Positions 44,250 to 53,382 of a stretch of 64,000 nt of DNA are shown in pieces (the first letter of the stretch is position 1; every line of letters starts with the position of its first letter). Position numbers and translations under genes: made by a program. The stretch spans positions 1,240,001-1,304,000 of the forward strand of contig NZ_CP048829.1 of the NCBI RefSeq assembly GCF_019355395.1, read 5' to 3'. A model generated the notes under the pieces. That model worked only from the letters and a program-made list of their open reading frames with translations. It was not told the origin of the DNA and searched no databases. This DNA is from Chordicoccus furentiruminis (GTDB lineage Bacteria > Bacillota > Clostridia > Lachnospirales > Lachnospiraceae).

Positions 44250-45494
44250 TCAGACATTGTAGCTGTTGAGATACGCGTCCTGCTCCGGCGTCAGATGATC
44301 GATCTCCATACCGAGGTAGCGAAGCTTCCGCTCCGCGATCTCCCGGTCAATCGACGCGGGCACCCGGTTGATCATCGGAAGACGGTCGTCTCTGTGCTTC
44401 ACCAGATATTCCGCGGCCAGCGCCTGAACCGCGAAACTCATATCCATGATCTCCGCCGGATGGCCGTCTCCGGCCGCCAGATTCACGAGCCGGCCCTCGC
44501 CGATCAGATTGACCGAGCGGCCGTTCTTCAGCGTGTATCCGACGATATTCTCGCGGCGCAGCTCCTTCCGGACGCACTGATCCTCCAGCGCCTGATAATC
44601 CACCTCCACGTTGAAGTGGCCCGCGTTGGTGAGAATCGCGCCTTCCTTCATACGGAGCATATGCTCCATCGTGATCACGCCCTTGCAGCCGGTGACCGTG
44701 ACGAAGACATCGCCCAGCGGCGCCGCCTCCATCATCGGCATCACCGCGTAGCCGTCCATCACGGCCTCGATGGCCTTCACCGGATCCACCTCGGTGACGA
44801 TCACACGGGCGCCGAGCCCTCTCGCCCGCATCGCGACGCCCTTGCCGCACCAGCCGTAGCCGGCCACCACGACCTGCTTGCCCGCGACGATCAGGTTCGT
44901 CGTCTTGTCGATGGCGTTCCAGACGGACTGGCCGGTACCGTACCGGTTGTCGAAGAGGTGCTTCATCTCCGCGTCGTTGACCAGCATCATCGGGAATTTC
45001 AGCTCACCGGCCCGGTCCATGGCGATCAGCCGGTGAATCCCGGTGGTCGTCTCCTCGCACCCGCCGATCACCCCCGGGATCAGATCCCGGTAATCCCGGT
45101 GCATCATGTTCACCAGATCGCCGCCGTCGTCGATGATGATCTGCGGTCCCACGCGGAGCACACAGGAGAGGTGATGACTGTACTCCTCCTCCGTTGCCCC
45201 GTGCCACGCGAAGACCTCAATGCCGCGGGTGACGAGCGCCGCCGCCACATCGTCCTGCGTCGACAGCACGTTGCTCCCGGTCGCATAGACCTCCGCTCCG
45301 CCGGCGCGGAACACACAGGCGAGGTACGCGGTCTTCGCCTCCAGATGCACCGACAGCGCGACCTTCACGCCCTCGAAAGGCTTCGTCCTGCTGAAATCCT
45401 CACAGATGCTCTTCAGCACCGGCATATGCGCCTCGACCCAGTCGATCTTCCGGTTTCCGGACTCCGCGCAGGCCATATCTCTGATCTCACTCAT
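44250..45494 (-). CDS. ahcY: Adenosylhomocysteinase (or S-inosylhomocysteine hydrolase)
   Basis: This 414-aa NAD-dependent enzyme hydrolyses S-adenosylhomocysteine to homocysteine and adenosine. It has the substrate segment LSVHLEAKTAYLA, the catalytic Lys/Asp region LKFPMMLVNDAEMKHLFDN, the NAD loop VVAGYGWCGKG and GHFNVEVDYQAL. It is the shorter archaeal/Thermotoga-type form. It follows the mtaD gene by 15 bp, so its real substrate may be the deaminated S-inosylhomocysteine, as known in Methanocaldococcus. Confidence 0.93.
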   Translation of the reverse strand: MSEIRDMACAESGNRKIDWVEAHMPVLKSICEDFSRTKPFEGVKVALSVHLEAKTAYLACVFRAGGAEVYATGSNVLSTQDDVAAALVTRGIEVFAWHGATEEEYSHHLSCVLRVGPQIIIDDGGDLVNMMHRDYRDLIPGVIGGCEETTTGIHRLIAMDRAGELKFPMMLVNDAEMKHLFDNRYGTGQSVWNAIDKTTNLIVAGKQVVVAGYGWCGKGVAMRARGLGARVIVTEVDPVKAIEAVMDGYAVMPMMEAAPLGDVFVTVTGCKGVITMEHMLRMKEGAILTNAGHFNVEVDYQALEDQCVRKELRRENIVGYTLKNGRSVNLIGEGRLVNLAAGDGHPAEIMDMSFAVQALAAEYLVKHRDDRLPMINRVPASIDREIAERKLRYLGMEIDHLTPEQDAYLNSYNV

Positions 45495-45509
45495 TCGATC
45501 CGATCCTCC

Positions 45510-46787
45510 TTATCTGCGGAACCGGTCCGCGATCTTTTCCGTCTCGTAGTATACTTTTTCCGCGTCAATGGTGGTGTAGTTCCGGTCCCGCATCACGATC
45601 CGTCCGTTGATCATCACATCCGAAACCTCCATGCCGTTCGCCGAGTAGACGAGGGAAGCCTTCCGGCTGTAGAGAGGCCGCAGGTTCGGCTCGCGCTCGT
45701 CGATCAGGATCACATCGGCCGTGCGCCCGACCGCGATCTCGCCGAGATCCTCCCGGCCGATCGCCTCGGCGCCGTTCCTCGTGGCGATACGGAGCGTCTC
45801 CTCCGCCGGCAGAACCAGCGCGTCCTTCGCGGCTCCCTTCTGCGCCATCGACAGCAGGTGCATTTCCCCGAACATGTTCAGGGCATTGTTGCTCGCGGCG
45901 CTGTCCGTTCCGAGGCAGACCCGGATTCCCTTCTTCAGCATCCGGGGAACCGGCGCGAAGCCGTTGGCCAGCTTCATGTTGCTGGCGGGGTTCGTGGCCA
46001 CCGAGACGTTCGGACGGGCGAGCTTCTCGAAATCGGTGTCGCTTAAGTAGACACAGTGCGCCAGCAGGATCCGCTCGTCGAGCATGCCGAGCCGGTCCAG
46101 ATACTCCACCGGCGTCGCACGGTGCTCGCTCAGGCAGGTGCGGTACTCATTCGCCGTCTCGGTCAGATGAATGTTGATCAGCAGATGCTTCTCATGCGCC
46201 AGCTCCGTCATATAGGCGAGCAGATCCTCGCCGCAGGTGTAGATCGCGTGCGGGCCGAGTCCGAACATGCAGTTGGCCCCGATCGCCTCGCCGTATTCCA
46301 TCTCGTCAAAGGCCTCGCGGATCCGCTGAAGCGCCGCCTGATCCTTCCGGGACTCGCCGACGATGCCGCGCGTGATCAGCGCCCGCATGCCGCTGTCCGC
46401 GCAGGCCTTCACCGCCATCTTCGGGAACATCTGCTGGTCGACGAAGCAGGTCGTGCCGGTCCGGATCATCTCCATGATCGAGAGCATGTTGCCCCAGTAC
46501 GCCTCCTCCGGCGTGAGTGAGTTCTCGATCGGCGAAATCCGTTTGAAGAGCCACTCGTCGAAGGGCACGTCGTCGGCGTAGTTGCGCATCAGGGACATAT
46601 ACGCGTGGGTGTGGGCATTGATGAGGCCCGGCATCATCGTCTTATGCGATCCGTCAATCACCTCGTCCGCCGAGAATCCGCGCGGCTCCCGCCCGATGCC
46701 GGAGATCCGGCCGGCCGTCACATAGACGTCGGTTCGCTCCGCCTCCGGGCTTTCCAGCAAGTGTACATTTTTGATCAGAATCCCCAT
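45510..46787 (-). CDS. mtaD: 5-methylthioadenosine/S-adenosylhomocysteine deaminase
   Basis: This 425-aa amidohydrolase matches the MtaD/TM0936 group, which deaminates S-adenosylhomocysteine and methylthioadenosine. It has metal ligands in MPGLINAHTHAYMSLMRN and INIHLTETANEY, a His in LLAHCVYLSDTDF, and Asp in VCLGTDSAASNNALNMF. It forms a tight pair with ahcY. A palindrome CCGGCCGGACCGGCCGG lies in its leader at 46814-46830. Confidence 0.9.
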   Translation of the reverse strand: MGILIKNVHLLESPEAERTDVYVTAGRISGIGREPRGFSADEVIDGSHKTMMPGLINAHTHAYMSLMRNYADDVPFDEWLFKRISPIENSLTPEEAYWGNMLSIMEMIRTGTTCFVDQQMFPKMAVKACADSGMRALITRGIVGESRKDQAALQRIREAFDEMEYGEAIGANCMFGLGPHAIYTCGEDLLAYMTELAHEKHLLINIHLTETANEYRTCLSEHRATPVEYLDRLGMLDERILLAHCVYLSDTDFEKLARPNVSVATNPASNMKLANGFAPVPRMLKKGIRVCLGTDSAASNNALNMFGEMHLLSMAQKGAAKDALVLPAEETLRIATRNGAEAIGREDLGEIAVGRTADVILIDEREPNLRPLYSRKASLVYSANGMEVSDVMINGRIVMRDRNYTTIDAEKVYYETEKIADRFRR

Positions 46788-46984
46788 CGGTCATTCCTCC
46801 GTTTTATCTTCCGCCGGCCGGACCGGCCGGGTTCATGATTGTGTTTTCCGAAAAGATGTGCGATAATCCACTCAAATTCCGGAACCGGAAGGGACAGCAG
46901 CGGGGCGGCGCGCGGCCGCCCTCGTTTGTGCTGTCACGGTCCGGATGGCGTTTGGTTTACAGTATACCAGCAAGGAGGCTTAAA

Positions 46985-47227
46985 ATGGAATACAAAACCA
47001 GAGGAACCTGCTCTCAGCTGATCCAGTTCGATCTCGAGGACAACAAAGTGCGGAATGTCCGTTTCACCGGCGGCTGCGACGGAAACCTTCGCGGCATCTC
47101 AAAGCTTGTGGAAGGGATGGACGCCCACGAGGTGATCCGCAAGCTGGAGGGCACGCCCTGCGGCTTCAAGAACACCAGCTGTCCGGATCAGCTCGCCAAA
47201 GCGCTCCGGACCGCTCTGCACGAGTGA
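46985..47227 (+). CDS. TSCPD domain protein (TIGR03905-like)
   Basis: This 80-aa protein contains the TSCPD motif literally (CGFKNTSCPDQLAKALR) plus Cys residues in GTCSQLIQF and GGCDGNLRG. These fit the small stand-alone TSCPD family common in Clostridia and related to the C-terminal domain of class II ribonucleotide reductase. The function of the stand-alone form is not established. The ATG at 46985 has AAGGAGG upstream; TATACC just before may be its -10. Confidence 0.9.
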   Translation: MEYKTRGTCSQLIQFDLEDNKVRNVRFTGGCDGNLRGISKLVEGMDAHEVIRKLEGTPCGFKNTSCPDQLAKALRTALHE

Positions 47228-47263
47228 GCGGCCTGTCGGCCGCCCCTCGGGGACAGGCTTCCG

Positions 47264-47309
47264 GGAAACGGCCGGACGGCATCGGAACGCCGCCCGGCCG
47301 TTTCCTTTT
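47264..47309 (+). terminator. Terminator after the TSCPD gene
   Basis: GGAAACGGCCGG..GGC / GCC..CCGGCCGTTTCC followed by TTTT. It sits between convergent genes. Confidence 0.8.
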
Positions 47310-47321
47310 CGTAATCCCGTT

Positions 47322-48944
47322 TCACTTCTCCCACTTGTCGCAGAGCGCGGCGAGCTGATCCGCCATCTGGGCCAGTTCCTTGTTCGGTCTCCCCTTAAGA
47401 GCCCGGACCAGCGACCGCAGACGGTCCGCCGTGTGCTCAAGCCTGAGATACGGCGTCGCCTTCGTCGAAGCGGCCGCCGGCAGAGGGTGTCCCTCCGCGT
47501 CCAGCCGGACGAAGGGGACGCCCTCCGTCTTTTTCTCGCAGACGTTGTCCGTCAGATTCCAGACGGTTCCGGAATACGGCGCCTCCGCCTGAAGACCCAG
47601 CTTCTCATGAAGCAGTGCGCAGAAGGACTGCTCCACGCCGTCCTCGCCGTGCACCACGAAGACCCGCTTCGGCTTCTTCCGGAAGCCAGACGCCCAGTCC
47701 AGAAGCCCTTCCCGGTCCGCGTGTCCGGATATGCCCTTAAGGGACACGATCTCCGCCTGAACGCGGATGGTCTCGCCAAACAGCGTGACCTCCTTCTCCC
47801 CTTCGAGGATCTCCCGCCCAAGTGATCCGTTTGCCTGATAACCCACAAAGAGAACCGTCGACTCCGGCCGCCACAGGTTATGCTTCAGATGATGCTTGAT
47901 CCGGCCGGCCTCGCACATCCCGCTGGCCGAGAGAATCACCTTCGGCGTCCCGTCCTCGTTGATCGCCCTGGATTCGTCCGTGGTCAGCGCGAGCTTAAGG
48001 CCCGGGAACGTGATCGGGTTGATGCCTTCGGCGATCAGCGCCTGCGCCTCCCCGTCGAAGCAGTCCGTGTAATGCTCATTGAAAATGCCGGTGGCTCTCG
48101 TCGCAAGCGGGCTGTCCACATACACCGGAAAGCCGTCATGACCGTGCACGAGCTTCTCCGCCTTGATCTCGCGGATGATATAGAGCATCTCCTGCGTCCG
48201 CCCCACCGCGAAGGAGGGAATCACCACGTTTCCGCCCCGGTCCAGCGTCCGCTGGATCACCTCCGCCAGCGCGGTCCGGTAGTCCGGCCGCTCGCCATGG
48301 CTCCGGTCTCCGTAGGTGGATTCGATCAGCAGATAGTCCGCCGAGTCGATTTTCTTCGGCTCCTTCAGAATTGGCTGATCATGGTTGCCCACGTCGCCGG
48401 AGAAGACGATTTTCGTCTCCTTCCCCTGCTCCTTTGCCCAGACCTCGATCGCGGCGCTTCCCAGCAGATGCCCCGCGTCGTTGAACCGGATCCGGATCCC
48501 GTCAAAGACATCGATCACCTTGTCATACGGGCAGGGAACGAAGCACCGCATGATCCGGTCCACGTCCTCCGCCGTATAGAGAGGAACGAAGGGAGGAAGT
48601 CCCTTCCGGCGGCCCTTCCGGTTCCGCCACTCCGCCTCGAACTGCTGGATGCCGGCGGAATCCAGCAGCATGATGTCGCAGAGATCGCAGGTTGCCGCCG
48701 TGGCGTAAACGCGGCCGCGGAAGCCTCTTGCGCCGAGCAGCGGAAGAAGACCCGTGTGATCGATGTGGGCGTGCGTCACGAAGACGGCGTCGATCTCGGA
48801 GGCGGGGATGGGGAGAGGTGCATTTTCAAAGATGTTGCGGCCCTGCTCCATACCGTAATCAATCAGAATGCTGCGGCCCGCGGCCGTAAGTAAGTGGCAG
48901 CTGCCGGTCACTTCGTGATCGGCACCGATAAATGTAAGCTTCAT
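47322..48944 (-). CDS. Beta-CASP metallo-beta-lactamase-fold RNase (YSH1/CPSF-like)
   Basis: This 540-aa protein has the metallo-beta-lactamase motif THAHIDHTG, the Asp/His pair of AGHLLGSA and SGDVG, a beta-CASP insert with VYVDSPLA, and the RNA-specificity segment ending GISGHADREGLLDW. Such enzymes cut or trim RNA using zinc. It is a KH-less bacterial form, distinct from RNase J. The ATG at 48944 has GGAGGGG upstream; the open frame further upstream overlaps the divergent murG promoter. Confidence 0.9.
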   Translation of the reverse strand: MKLTFIGADHEVTGSCHLLTAAGRSILIDYGMEQGRNIFENAPLPIPASEIDAVFVTHAHIDHTGLLPLLGARGFRGRVYATAATCDLCDIMLLDSAGIQQFEAEWRNRKGRRKGLPPFVPLYTAEDVDRIMRCFVPCPYDKVIDVFDGIRIRFNDAGHLLGSAAIEVWAKEQGKETKIVFSGDVGNHDQPILKEPKKIDSADYLLIESTYGDRSHGERPDYRTALAEVIQRTLDRGGNVVIPSFAVGRTQEMLYIIREIKAEKLVHGHDGFPVYVDSPLATRATGIFNEHYTDCFDGEAQALIAEGINPITFPGLKLALTTDESRAINEDGTPKVILSASGMCEAGRIKHHLKHNLWRPESTVLFVGYQANGSLGREILEGEKEVTLFGETIRVQAEIVSLKGISGHADREGLLDWASGFRKKPKRVFVVHGEDGVEQSFCALLHEKLGLQAEAPYSGTVWNLTDNVCEKKTEGVPFVRLDAEGHPLPAAASTKATPYLRLEHTADRLRSLVRALKGRPNKELAQMADQLAALCDKWEK

Positions 48945-49076
48945 GGCCCCTCCGTTTCTTGAGTTTTCACACGCAATATGCCATAATGCATACGCAATCC
49001 GGACACTCAGCCTGCGGGAAAGTCCCGCGCCCGGCTGTCTGTGTCCAGTATACCACGTACAGAGGAAGGATCGAAG

Positions 49077-50147
49077 ATGAAGAAAATCGTTCTGACCGGC
49101 GGCGGTACGGCCGGCCATGTCTCGCCGAATCTCGCGCTTCTCCCGGCGCTGAAGGAGCTCGGCTACGAGGTGTATTACATCGGCTCCTACGACGGCATGG
49201 AGAAGGCGCTGGTCGCCCCCTACGGGCTTCCGTACACCGGAATCTCCACCGGCAAGTTCCGCCGGTATTTCGATCTCCGCAACTTCTCGGACCCGTTCCG
49301 GGTGCTGAAGGGCATCGGCGAGGCGAAACGCGCGCTCCGCTCCATCCGGCCGGATATCGTATTCTCAAAGGGCGGCTTCGTCTCGGTTCCCGTGGTCCGC
49401 GCCGCCCATGACCTTCGTATTCCGGTGATCTGCCACGAATCCGACATGACGCCGGGGCTGGCGAACCGGCTCTGCATTCCGATGGCATCGAAGGTCTGCT
49501 GCAATTTTCCCGAGACGATGAAGGACCTCCCAAAGGACAAGGCGGTCTACACGGGTACGCCGATCCGGGCGGAACTGCTCAACGGCAGCCGGGAACGCGC
49601 CCTCGCCTTCACCGGCCTCAGCGGGAAGAAGCCCGTCATCCTGGTGATCGGCGGCTCTCTGGGCGCCACTGCCGTCAATGACGCGGTGCGGGCGGCTCTT
49701 CCGGAGCTGCTTCCCTCCTATGACATCATCCATCTCTGCGGAAAGGGCAAGCTGGATCCCTCTCTTGAGGGCACGGAGGGTTATCGTCAGTACGAATTCA
49801 TCCGGGAGGAACTTCCCGACCTCTTCGCGCTGGCCGATCTTGCCGTCTCGCGGGCCGGCGCCAACGCGATCTGCGAGCTGCTGACGCTGAAAAAGCCGAA
49901 TCTTCTGATACCGCTGTCCGCGAAAGCCAGCCGGGGCGACCAGATCCTTAACGCACGCTCATTCGAGCGTCAGGGCTTCTCGGCTGTACTGGAGGAGGAA
50001 GCCGTCACCACGCAGTCGCTGACCGCCGCCGTGAACGATCTCTACGCCAGCCGCGGCCGGTACATCGAGGCGATGACAAAGAGCAGCGGCACCGACTCGA
50101 TCCGCGTCATCACGGATCTCATCGAAAAGTGCAGGCTGAAGCGTTAA
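49077..50147 (+). CDS. murG: UDP-GlcNAc:undecaprenyl-PP-MurNAc-pentapeptide GlcNAc transferase
   Basis: This 356-aa GT28 glycosyltransferase makes lipid II at the inner membrane face. It has the N-terminal loop LTGGGTAGHVSPN, a second Gly-rich loop VIGGSLGATAVND and the donor-binding region AVSRAGANAICELLTLKKPNLLIPL. The ATG at 49077 has AAGGATCGAAG upstream. It stands alone here rather than in a dcw cluster, but single-copy or second-copy status cannot be judged. CAGTATACC at about 49047-49055 may serve as -10 for both divergent genes. Confidence 0.93.
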   Translation: MKKIVLTGGGTAGHVSPNLALLPALKELGYEVYYIGSYDGMEKALVAPYGLPYTGISTGKFRRYFDLRNFSDPFRVLKGIGEAKRALRSIRPDIVFSKGGFVSVPVVRAAHDLRIPVICHESDMTPGLANRLCIPMASKVCCNFPETMKDLPKDKAVYTGTPIRAELLNGSRERALAFTGLSGKKPVILVIGGSLGATAVNDAVRAALPELLPSYDIIHLCGKGKLDPSLEGTEGYRQYEFIREELPDLFALADLAVSRAGANAICELLTLKKPNLLIPLSAKASRGDQILNARSFERQGFSAVLEEEAVTTQSLTAAVNDLYASRGRYIEAMTKSSGTDSIRVITDLIEKCRLKR

Positions 50148-50162
50148 AGACGAAGAACAGCA

Positions 50163-50208
50163 GGGGTCGGCGTTTCCGGAAACGGAAACGCCGACCCCTT
50201 TTCTTTTT
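50163..50208 (+). terminator. Terminator after murG
   Basis: GGGGTCGGCGTTTCC / GGAAACGCCGACCCC perfect 15-bp stem, 6-nt loop, then TTTTCTTTTT. Confidence 0.92.
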
Positions 50209-50246
50209 GTCCCGTCCGGCCCTGTCCGCCGGCCTCCTCCCGCTCT

Positions 50247-52724
50247 TCAGCCGTTCTTCACCGTCGCGGGCGACTCCACATACGAGACGAAGACGTTGCC
50301 GCCCTGCTCCATGCTCTTCGTGCTGTCCTTGATACCCATATAATAGTGTTCGCCCGTGTCGAAGTTGTAGAGCAGCGTGTTGTACCGGTCGTATCCCACG
50401 ATGACCGCGGTTTTTCCGTCCGCGAGACGGGTGACGACTGCATTCCCCTGCGATACCAGATACAGCACCTGATCCAGCGTGCAGCCGGTCAGATTCAGTA
50501 CGGTCGCATCGCCGCCGGCTCCGCTCTGAAGCTGATCCGCGTTCATCTCACCGGACAGGAACACCGACGGGATGTCCTCGTTGTTGAGGTTCGTCTTCGT
50601 CTGCTTGTTTCCGCGCTCGTAGATATACTGGCTGTCCTGATTGAGAACGATGCCCGTGCCCGCGTCCGCGTCCGTCACTGCCTTCTCCGGATCCGTGCAG
50701 ACCTCCTGAAGCAGTCCCTGAGTGTAAACATAGTACAGCGGATAATCATCCTTCTCCGCATAGGCAATCGCAGCCGGATCCTTCTGGCCAAGACGCAGCC
50801 GGAAGCCGGACACCGACGGGTTCAGCGACGACACCGCGCCCGGCAGCTTCAGTGTGACCGTTGTGCCCTGGCGCGAGCTGGAGGAGAGCGTGACCGTCAC
50901 CGCCGATTTCGTCTGCTGATTGTTCATGATGTTGTCATCCGCTGCCGGAGTATAGCCGCCGCTGCCGTCCTTCGTGGCGCAGGTCAGCTGGGCAAGTCCC
51001 GGCTCCATGGAGACATCGGTGATATAGGTGCCGTCCTTCCTGTAGTCCTTGACCAGCGTGCCGTTGAACTCCTCGATCCGCAGCTCGTTCATCGCGAAGG
51101 TCACATTCCCGGAGACGCCCGAGACAAGGTCGCTCTGGTTCGCGACGCCGTAGAGAATATCCTCGTTGAGGAAGCCGAGCGTCTTGATATACGTCCCTTC
51201 CGCGGCTTTCACAGTCCTCTGCGACGCCGTATTCAGATCCATCACCGTGATGGTCTGGGAAGCGTCCGGCTTCATCTCGTTCATCCACGCGATGGACGCG
51301 CCTGTGACGGAGGAGACAAAGCAGTCCGGATTGATATCACTCAGGATCACCTCGGTCGAATTGGTGGTGAGGTCAACGCGGTACAAGGCCCGCTGCAGGT
51401 AAAAATACGCGTTTCCGCCCGGCGTCACGTAGCAGAGCCGGCCCATATCGTCCTTCAGCTGTTCGAAGCCGCGGTTGTACGGGACGAAGGCCCGCTCGGT
51501 GACCGTGGAAGTCTCGGCGTTGTAGTGGCAGACCGACACGCCGCTTCGTCCCTCGTGCGGACCCCGGCTCATATAGCCGTAGACGACAAAATCCATTCCG
51601 CCGCCCTCACTGACGCGGACGATCCGGATACCGTAATCGCCGCTGTCGTCCCGTTCGTCCGATCCGCTTCCCGTATCGTGGAAGGAAAACACGCAGACGA
51701 GCTTCTGCGCCGGGTTGTTGTACTCCCACAGCGCGTTGTCCTGAACAAATGCGACCGTGTCCGATGTGTCATTGGACAGATACTGCACATCCTTCTCCGC
51801 CACGCCCAGCACCACGCCGTTGGCGTTCAGCGCGGCACGCGAAGAGCCGTCGTAGCACTGCAGCGCCTTCCGGTTAAAGTTAAGCAGCATCATTTTTCCG
51901 TTGTAGTAGCGGAGCCGGTAGTATTCCCATACATGGTAGATCTCCGTTCCGGCGTCGCCGTCGGCGGAAATCAGATAGTCGTTGGTAATCGTGCAGGTCT
52001 CTCCGCTGATCGCCTTGATGGTCGGAACCGCCTTCCGGAAAATCCGGGGATTCAGCGTTCCCCAGCAGACCTGTGTCAGCGAGGACTTGATGTCGACGGT
52101 CGTATAGGAATTGTTCGTGATCGTGTTGTCCGTCTCCAGATAAGCGTTGAGATCCGAGGAACCGGAGGGATTCATACAGCCCTCGTAGAAATTGTAGACG
52201 AACTGGACGTATTTGTCCGTCACCGGATCGGACCGCTGAATCACACGGGAATAGTAGTAGACCGTCTCATCCTCCGTGGTGATCTCGAAACGGATCGGAT
52301 ACTCCCGGTTCATCAGAATCGGCTCCGTCAGACTGAACGTCGCGGACATATAGTCGCCGTCGGCCGTGAAGTGGCCGATCTTGGCGTTCTCCACCACCTC
52401 GCCGGTATCCGGCGCGGACACCTCATAGGAAACGGAGCGGATGTCGTTTTTGTACGCCTTGTAGGAGACCGTGATGCTCCGCTTCGTCGTGACCGGAATC
52501 AGCCCGTCCCGCATATTGGCGGCGTCCATCTTCTGCACATACCCGCGCATCCGGTCTACCTTGTTCCCGCCGATATCGATATACATGACAGGAAGCGTCG
52601 GATCACTGAGATCCGACGCACCCGACGACTGCTGCCGCTGAATCACGGACAGGTTTGAAAAGAGCGCGACGCCGGCGAGAAAGACGACGACGTACGCAAT
52701 CACCCTGCTAATTCTTTTTTTCAC
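50247..52724 (-). CDS. Large membrane-anchored envelope protein, unknown function, C39-like C-terminus
   Basis: This 825-aa protein has one N-terminal helix (ISRVIAYVVVFLAGVALFSN, about 5-24) and a long extracytoplasmic part. The middle looks like a beta-rich, propeller-like repeat domain (about 280-560). The last about 90 residues (LDQVLYLVSQGNAVVTRLAD...AVIVGYD) resemble a peptidase C39-like fold, but the His expected before the VGYD strand and a catalytic Cys are not evident. It starts at GTG 52724, 17 nt inside the V-ATPase subunit D gene, so its translation is coupled to that operon. Function not recognised. Confidence 0.8.
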   Translation of the reverse strand: MKKRISRVIAYVVVFLAGVALFSNLSVIQRQQSSGASDLSDPTLPVMYIDIGGNKVDRMRGYVQKMDAANMRDGLIPVTTKRSITVSYKAYKNDIRSVSYEVSAPDTGEVVENAKIGHFTADGDYMSATFSLTEPILMNREYPIRFEITTEDETVYYYSRVIQRSDPVTDKYVQFVYNFYEGCMNPSGSSDLNAYLETDNTITNNSYTTVDIKSSLTQVCWGTLNPRIFRKAVPTIKAISGETCTITNDYLISADGDAGTEIYHVWEYYRLRYYNGKMMLLNFNRKALQCYDGSSRAALNANGVVLGVAEKDVQYLSNDTSDTVAFVQDNALWEYNNPAQKLVCVFSFHDTGSGSDERDDSGDYGIRIVRVSEGGGMDFVVYGYMSRGPHEGRSGVSVCHYNAETSTVTERAFVPYNRGFEQLKDDMGRLCYVTPGGNAYFYLQRALYRVDLTTNSTEVILSDINPDCFVSSVTGASIAWMNEMKPDASQTITVMDLNTASQRTVKAAEGTYIKTLGFLNEDILYGVANQSDLVSGVSGNVTFAMNELRIEEFNGTLVKDYRKDGTYITDVSMEPGLAQLTCATKDGSGGYTPAADDNIMNNQQTKSAVTVTLSSSSRQGTTVTLKLPGAVSSLNPSVSGFRLRLGQKDPAAIAYAEKDDYPLYYVYTQGLLQEVCTDPEKAVTDADAGTGIVLNQDSQYIYERGNKQTKTNLNNEDIPSVFLSGEMNADQLQSGAGGDATVLNLTGCTLDQVLYLVSQGNAVVTRLADGKTAVIVGYDRYNTLLYNFDTGEHYYMGIKDSTKSMEQGGNVFVSYVESPATVKNG

Positions 52725-53370
52725 GATATTTATGGGAATCCTCCAGAACCATGTCCTTGACCTTCATCAGACGGACCTGCGTACTGCGTTCATTCTCGTC
52801 AAGCTTCATGGTGATGTATCGGATCCCGGACTGCGTCTCGGGAATGATGACATGTTCCAGCGCGTTGACGCGCCTGCGCGTCTTCTCGATCTCCGCGGCC
52901 ATCAGCTGGCAGGATTTTTCGATCTCAGCCAGCTTCAGCATATCCGGCAGCACATCGGACAGCGACTGAACCGCACCATCCAGATCTCCTGACGTGAAGG
53001 CAAAGCCATAGGAAAAGATGTCGTTTTTATCAGCAGTCCTAGTATCGTAGCCGAAGACCGGAATGTCAACACTCATTACATTTTTTTTGCTCTGCTTCAG
53101 ATAGACCTCCTGCTTCGGCGTCATCAGCGCCGTGCGGAGAATCTCCTCCGACATGCCTGCCTTCGCAAGAACAAAATTGCGGTTGGCATCTGTGATGCCC
53201 TTCTCCACCTTCTTTCGCAGCTCCATGTCCTCCTTCACGAGAGTCAGGAACTGCCGCATCAGCTCATCGCGCTTGTCCTTCAGCAGGCGGTGGCCCTTGA
53301 CGGCCGTCACCAGCTTCCGCTTGAGGCGCGTGAGCTCCATGCGGGTGGGCGTTACCTGTGTAGAGGCCAT
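52708..53370 (-). CDS. ntpD: V-type ATP synthase subunit D
   Basis: This 220-aa subunit forms the central rotor shaft of V1. It has the typical opening TPTRMELTRLKRKLVTAVKGHRLLKDKRDELM and long coiled-coil helices at both ends. It is the last canonical gene of the V-ATPase operon and overlaps the following large envelope-protein gene by 17 nt. Confidence 0.95.
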   Translation of the reverse strand: MASTQVTPTRMELTRLKRKLVTAVKGHRLLKDKRDELMRQFLTLVKEDMELRKKVEKGITDANRNFVLAKAGMSEEILRTALMTPKQEVYLKQSKKNVMSVDIPVFGYDTRTADKNDIFSYGFAFTSGDLDGAVQSLSDVLPDMLKLAEIEKSCQLMAAEIEKTRRRVNALEHVIIPETQSGIRYITMKLDENERSTQVRLMKVKDMVLEDSHKYREKKN

Positions 53371-53382
53371 GAAAGATCCTCC

